A stretch of DNA of 64,000 nt from positions 81,981,734 to 82,045,733 of the forward strand of contig NC_085136.1 of the NCBI RefSeq assembly GCF_035046485.1, read 5' to 3'. The translations under genes were made by a program, and so were the position numbers. Source of the DNA: Aedes albopictus. Lineage: Eukaryota > Arthropoda > Insecta > Diptera > Culicidae. Positions 9,839-20,560 of this stretch are shown piece after piece (position 1 is the first letter of the stretch; the number at the start of each line of letters is the position of its first letter). The notes under the pieces were generated by a model, which worked only from the letters and a program-made list of their open reading frames with translations, searched no databases and was not told where the DNA came from.

Positions 9839-11545
9839 GATGTGGTCTGGTGCCACAAGCCGACATGTGCCGAGATAATCACGGGAATATTCTCACGAGC
9901 GAGCGTGAGGTGGTCGAGAGGTGGCGGCAGCATTACAATGAGCACCTCAATGGCGACGTTGCAAGTACCGAAGGTGGCGTGATAACATATCTAGGAGTAT
10001 GTGCACAGGACGAAAGACTTCCGGCCCCTGACCTTCAAGAGATTGAGGAGGAGGTTGGCCGGTTGAAAAACAACAAAGCCGCTGGAGCAGATCAACTACC
10101 AAGCGAGCTTCTAAAATACGGTGGAGAAGCACTGGTGAGAGCACTACACTGGGTCATTACCAAGATTTGGGAGGAGGAAGTATTACCGGAGGAATGGATG
10201 GAAGGTATCGTGTGTCCCATCTTCAAAAAGGGCGACAAGTTGGATTGCGGGAACTACCGCGCGATCACACTACTGAGCGCTGCCTACAAGATACTCTCTC
10301 AAATTTTATGCCGCCGTCTTTCACCGATTACAAGAGAGTTCGTGGGGCAATATCAGGATGGATTTATGGGTGAACGCGCTACAACGGACCAGATGTTTGC
10401 CATCCGCCAGGTGTTGCAGAAATGCCGCGAATACAACGTGCCCACACATCACTTGTTCATCGATTTCAAATCGGCGTATGATACAATCGATCGAGAACAG
10501 CTATGGCAGATTATGCACGAATACGGATTCCCGGATAAACTGATACGGTTGATCAAGGCGACGATGGATCGAGTGATGTGCATAGTTCGAGTATCAGGGA
10601 CACTCTCGAGTCCCTTCGAATCTCGCAGAGGGTTACGGCAAGGTGATGGTCTTTCGTGCTTGCTGTTCAACATTGCTTGGAGGGTGTAATAAGAAGAGCG
10701 GGGATAAACACGAGTGGGACGATTTTCACGAAGTCCGTTCAGCTGCTTGGTTTTGCCGATGATATTGATATTATTGTTCGTAAATTTGAGACGATGGCGG
10801 AAACGTACATCCGACTAAAGAGTGAAGCCAGACGAATCGGATTAGTCATTAATGTGTCGAAGACAAAGTACATGATGGCAAAGGACTCCAGGGAGGAATC
10901 ACCGCGCCCGCCACCCCGAATTCATATCGACGGTGATGAAATCGAGGCGGTTGAAGAATTCGTGTTTTTGGGCTCACTGGTGATCGACGACAACGACACC
11001 AGCAGAGAAATTCAGAGGCGCATTGTGGCATGAAATCGTGCCTACTTTGGACTCCGCAGAGCTCTACGATCGAATTAAGTTCGCCGTAACACGAAGTTAA
11101 CCATCTACAAAACGTTGATTAGACCGGTCGTCCTCTATAGGCACGAAACATGGACCCTACGTGCAGAGGAGTTTTCGAACGAAAGGTGTTGCGTACCATC
11201 TACGGCGGAGTGCAGATGGAAGACGGGACTTGGAGAAGGCGAATGAACCACGAGCTGCATCAGCTGCTGGGAGAACCAACCATCGTCCATACCGCGAAAA
11301 TCGGGAGGCTACGGTGGGCGGGTCACGTCATAAGGATGTCGGATAGCAACCCGACTAAAATGGTTCTCGAGAGTCATCCGACCGGTACAAGAAGACGTGG
11401 AGCGCAGCGAGCTAGGTGGGTCGACCAAGTGGAGGACGATCTGCGGACCCTACGCAGAGTGCGGAACTGGAGACAAACAGCCATGAACCGAGTGGAATGG
11501 AGGCGGCTACTATGTACAGCAGAGGCCATCCCGGCCTTAGCCTGA
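9839..11545 (+). pseudogene. RTE-clade reverse transcriptase, frameshifted and with one stop
   Basis: Frame 1 (to 10689) carries the linker (MCRDNHGNILTSEREVVERW), fingers, GERATTDQMFAIRQVL, motif A (FIDFKSAYDTID) and GLRQGDGLSCLLFN. Near 10677 one base is missing relative to copy 1 (GCTTGGAGG against GCTTTGGAAGG), moving the sequence to the frame 10656-11033. That frame holds FADD at 10752-10763 and KTKYMM. A TGA at 11031-11033 interrupts the part equal to RKRIIRGSRAYYGL in copy 1. A further shift follows near 11070, and 11150-11545 finishes the C-terminal region (FERKVLRTIYGG, LRWAGHVIRM, GTRRRGAQRARW). Few lesions, so this is the youngest-looking RTE copy here. Motifs A and C both survive as text. 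Confidence 0.8.
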
Positions 11546-11573
11546 CCGGTAAGGTAAGGTAAGGTAAGGATGT
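9839..11573 (+). mobile_element. RTE-clade non-LTR retrotransposon, copy 3
   Basis: Begins at the right flank of the hAT element and runs to a tail of four GTAAG units near 11551-11570. The two RTE tails seen clearly in this window differ (ATCAAGT versus GTAAG), so the copies may belong to different subfamilies. Left of the hAT element the DNA at 8606-8709 is not clearly RTE, so the copy's true 5' end is unresolved. Confidence 0.75.
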
Positions 11574-13134
11574 GGTCTCATCCTCAGATTGCAGCTCTGC
11601 CCATTACAAACCTCACGCAGGGCCTGCCGAAATTTCGGAAGTCGATGCTAGCAGTCGAACAAGACCGTTATGGTAACAAAGTGGCTGCGGCAGAGCCCTA
11701 GAAGCTAAAGGTATCGCAGCATACTCAGACTGGGACCTACTCATGGTCGTCAAATAGTCTGACAAATACGCCAGACGTTACTGCTGTCTTGGACTGCAAA
11801 ATGGAGAGCCAACATAGCTCTGGTTCTCACAAGTTCATACCTCTTGCAGCCACGGGTCAATCAATAACAAAGACCGCCAACTAAGAGTTGCGTGCTTAAG
11901 TAGTGAAGCAGCCTGGACACTACTGCCCTTCTGGCTTCAGCTAGATTGAGGAGGTACGTTCCGAGCGTCTGTATGCCAAGGATGTTTGGCTCCAACAGCG
12001 TCTGTACTGGCATCTAGCTGCTGAATATGAACTGCTACTCCACCAGATGCTATACCTAATATGGCAGCCCCATAAATAGTAGGATATGGATAGGAACAAC
12101 CTGAATCTCAACAAATCGCTCAAAAAACAAAAGAGCGTTGGCCCTATGTTAACTCTGGTGTACTCAGGGTACATGTGACGCAGCCGTTGGGAGAGTAGCT
12201 ACCAGGTGGCATTTTTAAGGCCAGCTGAATGCTGATCACGAGGCGAAAGGGCAATCAAGCCCGCGAATCAGGCTTGGCCAGGCGCTTCAGGAGGCTGAGA
12301 TGGTTAGTCCTGAAAAGACTGGCCCGCCCCGGCCTAAAGGGCGCAGAAGACTGAGGCCCAATGTGGATCCTCGGCCTCTACAGGTTAGTACTGGCCTGGA
12401 GGAGGACGCTCCTTAGACCCTAGTGGACAAGCGGAAGAAAAGCTGAAGTAGCGGTCAGGTTGAGCAGTTGCCAAGCGAGACACGAGTGACGGTCTCATTA
12501 TCAAGACCAACGAGTCCAAGTACGTGGATGTCCTGAAGGTGATGAGGAGCGATGCTAGGCTCTTAGATCTGGAAGCTGACGACCAGATGTACTCATATCG
12601 GGGAAATTGTCCCTGATTAGGAACGACACAGAACACGAGGGCCCTGCCTTCAAATGTTTGGCGAAGCAAGTCCTTGGCGAAGTAGTAGAAATTTTAAAAG
12701 CTGAAAATCACGGGTGCGATGAGCTCGTCACGACATTGCGTCAATCATATTTTGTGAAAGGCCTGTTAGGGACACAGGTGGCTTTGATTCGGCTACCTAA
12801 CGTGGATGCCATCGCATCCATAGAGGTAGACAAGCTCTAGGTGGGCTAGTTAGTGTGTTCATTGAGCGTATACCAGTCACCGAAGGCTAATTTAGGTATT
12901 TCGAACCCAAACACAAGCCTTGGGATTGCAAGAGCAAGTTTCGCAAGCTTTGTGAAGCCGAAAACTGCTCGAAACCTGCTGAGTGTTTGGACAGTTCCGG
13001 GAAATCGGAAAACAGCAAACACTCGGAGGAAGGCCAATCACCGTCAGTGTCTCATCAAATTACAGTGCTGCAGGAAACGCAACTGAACCACTGTGATGCA
13101 GCCTTGCAGAGGATTGTCAAGCAGTTATATACTG
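11574..13134 (+). pseudogene. R1-clade non-LTR retrotransposon remnant (ORF1 and start of ORF2)
   Basis: Decayed gag-like ORF1. The frame at 12607-12840 (FKCLAKQVLGEVVEIL, ELVTTLRQ, GTQVALIRLP) aligns with the ORF1 of the R1 copy at 31.6 kb (YKRLAEEVLGEVV, VLVTALRQ). Downstream, in another frame, KHKPWDCK and KLCEAENCSK look like worn zinc knuckles. ETQLNHCDAALQ at about 13075-13115 equals the VTQLNLNHCDAAQQ start of ORF2 in the other copies. The copy stops where a foldback MITE begins at 13135, and the endonuclease does not resume beyond it. Many stops and shifts; clearly older than the other two R1 copies. Confidence 0.65.
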
Positions 13135-13255
13135 CCCAAGCAACACACGTGGTTACAAAACAGTGAAGGCAGCGTATGTGAGGGTTGCGCAGTAAGTCAC
13201 AGTGACTTCTGTGCAACTCTTACATACGCTGCTGTCACCATGTGTGTTGCTTGGG
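13135..13255. mobile_element. Foldback MITE, CCCAAGCAACACAC family, copy 2
   Basis: Inverted arms open with CCCAAGCAACACACGTGG and close with CCATGTGTGTTGCTTGGG, folding into a hairpin about a central GTCACAGTGAC. The inner arm differs from copies 1 and 3, so only the outer 14-18 bases are conserved in the family. Confidence 0.8.
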
Positions 13256-13639
13256 TGTACGGGTGGCGTATATTACACAAGTTTACAAAATAAAACGAAA
13301 GTAGTGAACTTCTGTCAACGACCACAATTTTTGAAGCACAATTCAGTGCTGATTTCGAAACCGACCTTCAAAAAATTTTAAGTAGAACAGTTTTTGAGTT
13401 TTAGCTCAATATCGAGTTTTCCAACTTTTCAAAATATGTAACTTGAATATATTGCGTTTTGTTCAACCAATTTTAACCCTCCATCAGTCGCATCAAAAAA
13501 AGTTACACGAGCGGTCGCGTCGTGTACTCAGTACACGGCAAACGCATTCAATTATGGTTTATATGCTTTGCTAGATACAATGTTGGTGTCTTCGGCAAAA
13601 ATGTCCAACTGGATAATGCGCGTCTGATAGTGGACATGT
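13256..13639. other. No gene seen
   Basis: AT-rich DNA between the MITE and the 152-bp satellite. No recognised repeat or open frame of interest. Confidence 0.5.
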
Positions 13640-14640
13640 GGAACCGGTCAACACGATCTGGTCCTGTCCCGGGTGTCGGAATGGCCCTCGCGGGAACCTG
13701 TTTCGTGGACATTTCAATTATGGCACCAAAACTAGGCATGCGACGGCTCCATCTTCATGATTTTTCATGTACATCATCTTAGTAACCGTGGAAAATACCA
13801 GTGCCCTTCCTTGGCCAACTCGTGGTCACCGGAATGTGCCCTGGAGGAACCTGTTTCGAGGACATTTTGACCATGACACCAAAATTAGGCTTGCAGCGGC
13901 TCTATCTTCATGATTTTCCATATCCATTATTTTGGTATCCATGAAAATGACCAGTGACCTCCCTGGCCAACCCGTGGGCACCGGAATGCGCCCTGGAGGA
14001 ACCTGTTTCGAGGACATTTTGACCATGACACCAAAACTAGGCTTGCGACGGCTCTATCTTCATGGATTTCCATATCCATTATCTTAGTAACCATGAAAAT
14101 GACCAGTGACCTCCCTGGCCTACCCGTGGCCACCGGAATGCGCCCTGGAGGAACCTGTTTCGAGGACATTTTGACCATGACACCAAAAGTAGGCATGCGA
14201 CGGCTAATTCTTCATGATTTTTCATATCCATCATCTTAGTAACCATGAATATGGCCAGTGACCTCCCTGGCCAACCCGTGGCCACCGGAATGCGCCCTGG
14301 AGGAACCTATTTCAAGGACATTTTGCCCATGACACTAAAACTAGGCATGTGACGGCTCTATCTTCATGATTTTCCATATCCATCATCTTAGTAACCATGA
14401 ATATGACCAGTGGCCTCCTTGGCCAACCCGTAGCTATCGGAATGTGCCCTGGAGGAACCTGTTTCGAGGACATTTTGACCATGACGCCAAAACTAGGCAT
14501 GCGACGTCTTTGAAGGACCAGTGACCTCCCTTGCCATCCCGTGGCCACTGGACTTTGCCTTGAACGAACCTGTTTTGAGAACAATTTTGACCAAGGCGCC
14601 AAAACTAGGCATGCAACTGCTCTATCTTTTTGATGTTATA
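13640..14640. repeat. 152-bp satellite, about 6.5 copies
   Basis: GAGGACATTTTGACCATGAC recurs with an exact 152-base step (GACATT at 13861, 14013, 14165, 14317 and 14469), with a diverged first copy near 13708 and a truncated last one near 14580. A landmark is GACGGCTCTATCTTCATG. Minus-strand frames of 60-96 codons here are translations of the repeat. A lone diverged relative lies at 30430-30610. Confidence 0.9.
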
Positions 14641-14984
14641 TACATATTCATCATCTAGGGTAAATCATGCGATTGTTCATAGGCCAGAGGAACTTATTCA
14701 CCTAGCGTGAATGAGGATGAAGCATCAGTTACTTCTGCATTTTGACGTTTGGCGGTGCGATAACTCCAAATTTGTTGAACTTACCGGTACAGGTAAAAAG
14801 CATTGCAGTTAAATCGTTTGCACCGACCGAACGTCTACTGTACTTATTCTGGACATATCATTCCTACTGAAAAATAGCCTTCAAACTCCAAAAGACATGA
14901 CAGTAGACAGCAGTGGAAGCAAATTCGGTTTCATGCGATACTGCGAGTTAAAACGCCGGGGAAAGTCCGCCTAGTTTTAGAAGA

Positions 14985-15690
14985 ACCCTGAAGAAAATCG
15001 CTTAAGAAATTCTTTGATAAATCCCTAGAGAAATTTCTTGATAAATTTCTGGCGAAGTTTCGTGATATATCCCCCGGATGAATTTCCACCGAAATATGCA
15101 AAGGTATTCTTGGTATAATTCCTAAAGGAATTCATGGAATAATCACATGAAGAACTTATGTAGAAATGCCACGTGAAGTATCAGCGGGAATTTCTCGAGG
15201 TATTCAAAGCAAACTTTTTGAGGAATCACAGCGAGAATCTATGGAAAAGGGGAAATTCCTGAAGGAATCATTAAAAGAAATGCTTTGAAAGAAAATGAGG
15301 CATCCCTGGAGTAATTCAACAGGGTTTCCTGGAGCTGGAACCAGCAATCTCTGAAGAAATTCCTGGTGGTTTTTGCCGAAATCCTAGCATGAGTTTTCGG
15401 AAGAATTACCGGTGAAATCCATGGAAAAAAAATTAGAAGAGAGTTTAAAATGTGCAGAATAAGTTCCAGCAGGAATTACTGGATGAATCTCAACAAATAC
15501 TTATTGAGCAGGAATAGTTGAAGTATTAGAGCATTGCAGGTATGACTGGGAGAATCCCAGTAGAAATTTTAAAGGGAATGGCAGGATGAATCCTTGCAAA
15601 AATCTCTGGAATCCCATGGGGAATCCTAGAGAAGCCACAGGGAAAATGCTTGGAGGAATCATATCGAGAACTTTTGGAGTAATATGACAG
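14985..15690. repeat. Degenerate minisatellite, GAGGAATTCCTGG type (reverse orientation)
   Basis: Loosely repeated GAAGGAAT, GAGGAATC and AAATTTCTTG units of about 12-18 bases. Same family as 35480-39420 but on the other strand, and more diverged. Confidence 0.6.
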
Positions 15691-15702
15691 ATCGGTGAAG
15701 TA

Positions 15703-15842
15703 CACTAAAACCCCAATTTACGCTCAAAACATGGGGAGCGTAAATTGGGGGAGCGTAACTTGGGGGGAGCGCTATTTGGGAATTAGTGCGTAAATCGGGG
15801 GAGCGCTATTTGGGAATTAGTGCGTAAATCGGGGCAGTGTTT
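15703..15842. mobile_element. Mariner-like MITE fragment (left end)
   Basis: Begins CACTAAAACCCCAATTTACG after a TA. It contains two repeats of GAGCGCTATTTGGGAATTAG and breaks off at a T run near 15840. A complete relative lies at 28892-29052. Confidence 0.7.
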
Positions 15843-16302
15843 TTTTTTTTCAGTTTTATAATTAGTTTGTGAAGATCGAAATCACAAAGTTCCTAACCTA
15901 TTAAAAGGTTATAAGTTATTCAATTACAATTAATAATTTAGCATTTTTGCTAAGTTCAGTGGTTCCCAAACTACGGTCATGGGCCAAGCGAATTTCTCAA
16001 GAATCAGAGATGTGAAGATAAGGTGAAAAGGTTTTCCGAATTCTGCACTTCAGGGAGTATGTACTTACCACAATGTAGTTGTATTGCAATAATCAGTGGT
16101 TTCCAACCTATGGTCACGGGCCACGTGAATATCTCAAGAACCGAAAGTGCTAGGAAGAAGAGCAAATGTTTTTCGGATTGATCATCTCAAGGCTCAGTAT
16201 CTCTGATATAGCTATGTTGAAAAATCAGTGGTTTCCAATCTATGCTCACGGGCCACGAGAATATCTCAAGAACCGAAAGTGCTAGGAAGAAGAGCAAATG
16301 TT

Positions 16303-17052
16303 GAAAATGCTTTGACATCCATGTGCACAACAGAACATGTGCTCGATGAACAAATTGAGATTTGAAATTATGAAAAGAAATCCACGTACTCCGGTGAGAC
16401 TCGAACTCACGACTCCCAATTCGCTAGACGGGCGCTTCTATTCCTTCAAGCTACGCTGTTGTGCACATGGATGTCAAAGCATTTTCAACAGTGTAATTTC
16501 CCACATGGCTTGGTCAGCCAAAACAAAATCAAGAAATTGACATTTGTAAGGTGCTACGGTCACCCTTACCGTATTCGGTCGGCCGAGGACCGACCCGTCG
16601 AGAGTCCGACTGCACACTAATTGCCATACCAATAAGTGATTGGAAGGCAGTGCCCGAAGCTCTCGACAATTAAAAATAACTCCCTCTCCCGCTTTGACAT
16701 ACATGTGCACAACAGACAATGTGTTAGATGTTCATCTAATCCCATCCGAAGGGGGTTTGGATTGTGAAAAGAAGATAACCATGTGCGATTGTGGAATCGA
16801 GTTCAGTTCTAGGCCTGCTGGCGACGGAGATAGTCGAGTGACTCCGTAGCTTGAAGGAATAGAAGCGCCCGTCTAGCGAATTGGGAGTCGTGAGTTCGAG
16901 TCTCACCGGAGTACGTGGATTTCTTTTCATAATTTCAAATCTCAATTTGTTCATCGAGCACATGTTCTGTTGTGCACATGGATGTCAAAGCATTTTCAAC
17001 AGTGTAATTTCCCACATGGCTTGGTCAGCCAAAACAAAATCAAGAAATTGAC
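16303..17052 (+). mobile_element. Composite SINE-like insertion with 15-bp TSD
   Basis: Splits a satellite monomer and is bounded by the duplication AGAAGAGCAAATGTT (16288-16302 and 17053-17067), a length usual for LINE-driven retroposition. It holds two copies of an 83-bp end segment (starting CTGTTGTGCACATGGATGTC at 16457 and 16970, both ending AAATCAAGAAATTGAC) and two tRNA-like modules in opposite orientation. The first module lies between inverted 30-bp copies of the GTTGTGCACATGGATGTC segment (16305-16335 and 16456-16486). Confidence 0.75.
16840..16913 (+). pseudogene. tRNA-like module inside the composite SINE
   Basis: T arm intact (GTGAG/CTCAC around TTCGAGT) and acceptor stem mostly paired (ACTCCG with CGGAGT). 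The region GCCCGTCTAGCGAATTGGG stands in for the anticodon arm but does not form a proper one. B box GAGTTCGAGTC. A second copy in reverse orientation lies at about 16386-16452, with its acceptor stem disrupted. Confidence 0.6.
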
Positions 17053-17978
17053 AGAAGAGCAAATGTTTTTCGGATTGATCATCTCAAGGATCAGTATCTC
17101 TGATATAGATATGTTGAAAAATCAGTGGTTTCCAATCTATGCTCACGGGCCACGTGAATATCTCAAGATCCGAAAGTGCTAGGAAGAAGAGCAAATGTTT
17201 TTCGGATTGATCATCTCAAGGATCAGTATCTCTGATATAGATATGTTGAAAAATCAGTGGTTTCCAATCTATGCTCACGGGCCACGTGAATATCTCAAGA
17301 ACCGAAAGTGCTAGGAAGAAGAGCAAATGTTTTTCGGATTGATCATCTCAAGGATCAGTATCTCTGATATAGATATGTTGAAAAATCAGTGGTTTCCAAT
17401 CTATGCTCACGGGCCACGTGAATATCTCAAGAACCGAAAGTGATAGGAAGAAGAGCAAATGTTTTTCGGATTGATCATCTCGAGGATCAGTATCTCTGTT
17501 ATAGATATGTTGGAAAATCAGTGGTTTCCAATCTATGCTCACGGGCCACGTGAATATCTCAAGAACTGAAAGTGCTAGGAAGAAGAGCAAATGTTTTTCG
17601 GATTGATCATCTCAAGGATCAGTATCTCTGATACAGACATGTTGGAAAATCAGTGGTTTCCAATCTATGCTCACGGGCCACGTGAATATCTCAAGAACCG
17701 AAAGTGATAGGAAGAAGAGCAAATGTTTTTCGGATTGATCATCTCAAGGATCAGTATCTCTGATATAGATATGTTGAAAAATCAGTGGTTTCCAATCTAT
17801 GCTCACGGGCCACGTGAATATCTCAAGAACCGAAAGTGATAGGAAGAAGAGCAAATGTTTTTCGGATTGATCATCTCGAGGATCAGTATCTCTGTTATAG
17901 ATATGTTGGAAAATCAGTGGTTTCCAATCTATGCTCACGGGCCACGTGAATATCTCAAGAACCAAAAGTGCTAGGAAG

Positions 17979-18406
17979 TAGAGGTGTGCGCCGCCGCGCC
18001 GCGCCGCGCCGATGAGAAATCGGCGTGAATCGGCGTGCGGCTCCCCAAGCCAACAAGAATCAAACATACTATATTTTTTAAACGGGGATAGGTAAAGGGG
18101 GGTTATACCCATGCACTGGTGGAAAAAGTTTATGGTTATGTTGTTTGAAGCCGATCCAGGAAGCATCGGCGTGTCGGCGTGGCAAACGGCGGCGGCGGCG
18201 GCGTGAAAACCGCACGCCGATCGGCGTATCCCTTCTCAAAAAGGCTACCATCATCAAAACCAAAAAAATTCTGCAGCAGCACATAAGTAGATGTCCATTC
18301 GTTGCAGTCCAATCATTAGAAAGTAGTTTACTTTGTTCATAATTGTTTGAGAAGCCCCACGCCGATGCACGCCGATTTTACGCCGAATATTCGGCGCACA
18401 CGTCTA
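17979..18406. mobile_element. hAT-type MITE in the 132-bp satellite
   Basis: Ends TAGAGGTGTGCGCCG (17979) and the complement of TAGACGTGTGCGCCG (18406), flanked by the 8-bp duplication CTAGGAAG (17971-17978 and 18407-18414), which is satellite sequence. GC-rich subterminal zones repeat CGCCG and CGGCGT many times, as hAT transposase binding regions often do. The centre is AT-rich, with no coding frame of note. Confidence 0.9.
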
Positions 18407-18767
18407 CTAGGAAGAAGAGCAAATGTTTTACGGATTGGCCATCTTAAGGATCAGTATCTCTAATATTGATATGTTGAAAATTAGTGGTTTCCAATCTATG
18501 ATCACGGGCCACGTGAATATCTCAAGAACCGAAAGTGCTAGGAAGAAGAGCAAATGTTTTTCGGATTGATCATCTCAAGGATCAGTATATCTAATGTAGA
18601 TATGTTTAAAAATCAGTGGTTTCCAATCTATGATCACGGGCCACGTGAATATCTCAAGATCCGAAAGTGCTAGGAAGAAAAACCAATGTTTTACGGATTG
18701 ATCATCTTAAGGATCAGTATCTCAGATATTGATATGTTGAAAATTAGTGGTTTCCAATCTATGCTCA

Positions 18768-18929
18768 GTGTATCATTGTACTTGCCTCACAATATACAAA
18801 TTCATGCAATGGCAGGCAAAGAAAGCCCTTCAATTAATAACTGTGGAAGTGCTTAAAGAACACTAAGTTGAAGCGAGGCAGGCCAAGTCCCAGTGGGAAC
18901 GTAGAGCCACAAAGAAGAAGAAGAAGAAG
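18768..18929 (+). mobile_element. 5'-truncated SINE with (GAA)n tail
   Basis: Matches the 3' part of the SINE at 52915-53175 (GTGTATCATTGTACTTGCCT, ATGCAATGGCAGGC, GAACACTAAGTTGAAG) and ends in GAA repeats. It sits in the 132-bp satellite and is flanked by AATCTATGCTCA (18756-18767 and 18930-18941). The tRNA-derived head is missing. Confidence 0.88.
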
Positions 18930-19270
18930 AATCTATGCTCACGGGCCACGTGAAAATTTCAAGAACCGAAAGTGCTAGGCAGAAGAGCAAATATTTTACG
19001 GATTGGTCATCGTAAGGATCAGTATCTCTAATATTGATATGTTGAAAATTAGTGGTTTCCAATCTATGATCACGGGCCACGTGAATATCTCAAGATCCGA
19101 AAGAACTAGGAAGAAAAGCCAATGTTTTACGGATTGATCATTCAAAGGATCAGTATCCCTAATATAGATATGTTGAAACATCAGTTATTTCTAATCTATG
19201 GTCACGGCCCATGTGAATATCTCAAGAACCGAAAATGCTAGGAAGAAGAGCAAAGTTTAAGTTGAAGTTC

Positions 19271-19662
19271 ATTTGGCCGAATGTTGTTTGGCCGAATGCC
19301 ATCTGGCCGATAGGGTCTTTTTTTCGAATGCCGTTTGGCCGAATCATGATCAAAAGAATCCAGAGGAAGTTTTTGACATTCTTACTGCCAATATGACCAT
19401 CAGAAGTATTTCCTTCTTTCAATCATAGGCTATTCTTTCTAGTTTTGATTTTCATTGACTAGTTGGCGTTGAAACTACCGATATTTAATCAAAGTTTTTT
19501 CCTTCTTTGAATCATGGACTGTTCTTTTGAGATATACTGAAACGGGAAACAATGCCATGGTCACTTTATTTCATCATTCATTTTTCCGCCAAACGGCATT
19601 CGGCCAAATGACCTTTTCGTCCAAATGGAGTTCGACCAAACGGCATTCGGCAAAATGACCCG
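19271..19662. mobile_element. TTGGCCGAATG-type foldback repeat
   Basis: Left side repeats TTTGGCCGAATG and right side repeats its complement (CATTCGGCCAAATG, AAACGGCATTCGG), around an AT-rich centre. The GGCCGAAT core is the same as in the 17-bp satellites at 23.5-27 kb. Ends are imprecise and no duplication was found. Confidence 0.6.
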
Positions 19663-19744
19663 GAACCTATTGTATAATGCTGCTTGAGATGCATAATTTG
19701 AAAAGCCGATTTCACTTTCTCATCGCCTTTGGGATTCTTGAGGA

Positions 19745-20393
19745 TCGAGCTTGGTGGTCTAGTGGCTACCGCTTCTGATTCATATGCAGAAGGTCCTGGG
19801 TTCAATCCCTGGAAGGTCTCTTTCCTCCTATTTTGTATCTTTCTATCTACTATTAACTACAGTCGAACCTCCATGAGTCGATGTTCCTTGACTCGATATC
19901 GACTCATGGAGGTGAATTTTTCCATACTGAAAAATAATTTCTGGGTTACTATGATGGACCCTCTGAAATGCCTCCAAAGGGATTTCTGTTCCACTACTCG
20001 ATATTTCCATGAGTCGATGGTCCCTTCAATATCGACTCATGGAGGTTTTACTGTATCTACTATTCTACCAATGCATGATCCATGTGCCAAAAATAAACAT
20101 TTCCCACCAACACACCAACATCCGCATGACCTTGTGCAGGCGCAGAGGATTCAACGGTCTGATGTGGGCAAGCGATTGCAATCATCACTTCCCTCCCCTT
20201 CCCCATTGACCTGCAACCTGACGCAGCAGGTGCCATTGTCGCCTAAAAATACAAGACCACCAACGCTTACACACTGAAGATGCCTGTTAGTCCCAAGCAG
20301 CTATCTCATTGGTTCCTTGTGTGAGTGTAGCTGATCTGGCGATACTGGAGTAGCAACTGCGGGCGGTCAATCAAGCTCAAGCTCAAGCCTTTA
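19745..20393 (+). mobile_element. tRNA-derived SINE with 13-bp TSD, interrupted by a MITE
   Basis: The duplication GGATTCTTGAGGA flanks it (19732-19744 and 20394-20406). The head has A-box (TGGTCTAGTGG) and B-box (GGTTCAATCCC) matches; the 3' end carries CAAGCT-type tandem units. A mariner-like MITE sits inside at 19860-20053. Without it the SINE is about 450 bp. A 182-codon frame across it is a by-product. Confidence 0.8.
19860..20053. mobile_element. Mariner-like MITE, TA target
   Basis: Inverted ends CAGTCGAACCTCCATGAGTC and the complement of CAGTAAAACCTCCATGAGTC, each next to TA (19858-19859, 20054-20055). The motif ATCGACTCATGGAGG is repeated inside. Non-coding. Confidence 0.88.
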
Positions 20394-20560
20394 GGATTCT
20401 TGAGGAATTCGCATGGCCCGTAACTCCAGTTTGAAAACCCCAGAGCATTGTAATGCATACCCCTTGAGATGCATAATCCAACAAATATTCACTCTTTCTC
20501 CTCACTCTTTAGGTTCTTGCGAAAACAGCATGACCCGTAACCCCAGCTTGAGAACCACTG

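Larger units (their letters stand above)
15950..19255. repeat. 132-bp satellite array with insertions
   Basis: GTGGTTTCCAATCTATGCTC recurs at exactly 132-base steps (17125, 17257, 17389, 17521, 17653, 17785, 17917). Flanking copies at 15950-16300 and 18420-19255 are more diverged. Landmarks are ACGGGCCACGTGAATATC, AACCGAAAGTGCTAGGAAG and CGGATTGATCATCTCAAGG. Three elements have inserted: 16303-17052, 17979-18406 and 18768-18929. Homogeneous centre and diverged edges are as expected from unequal exchange. Frames such as LEIFTWPVSIDWKPLIFQHIY are the repeat read backwards. Confidence 0.92.
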
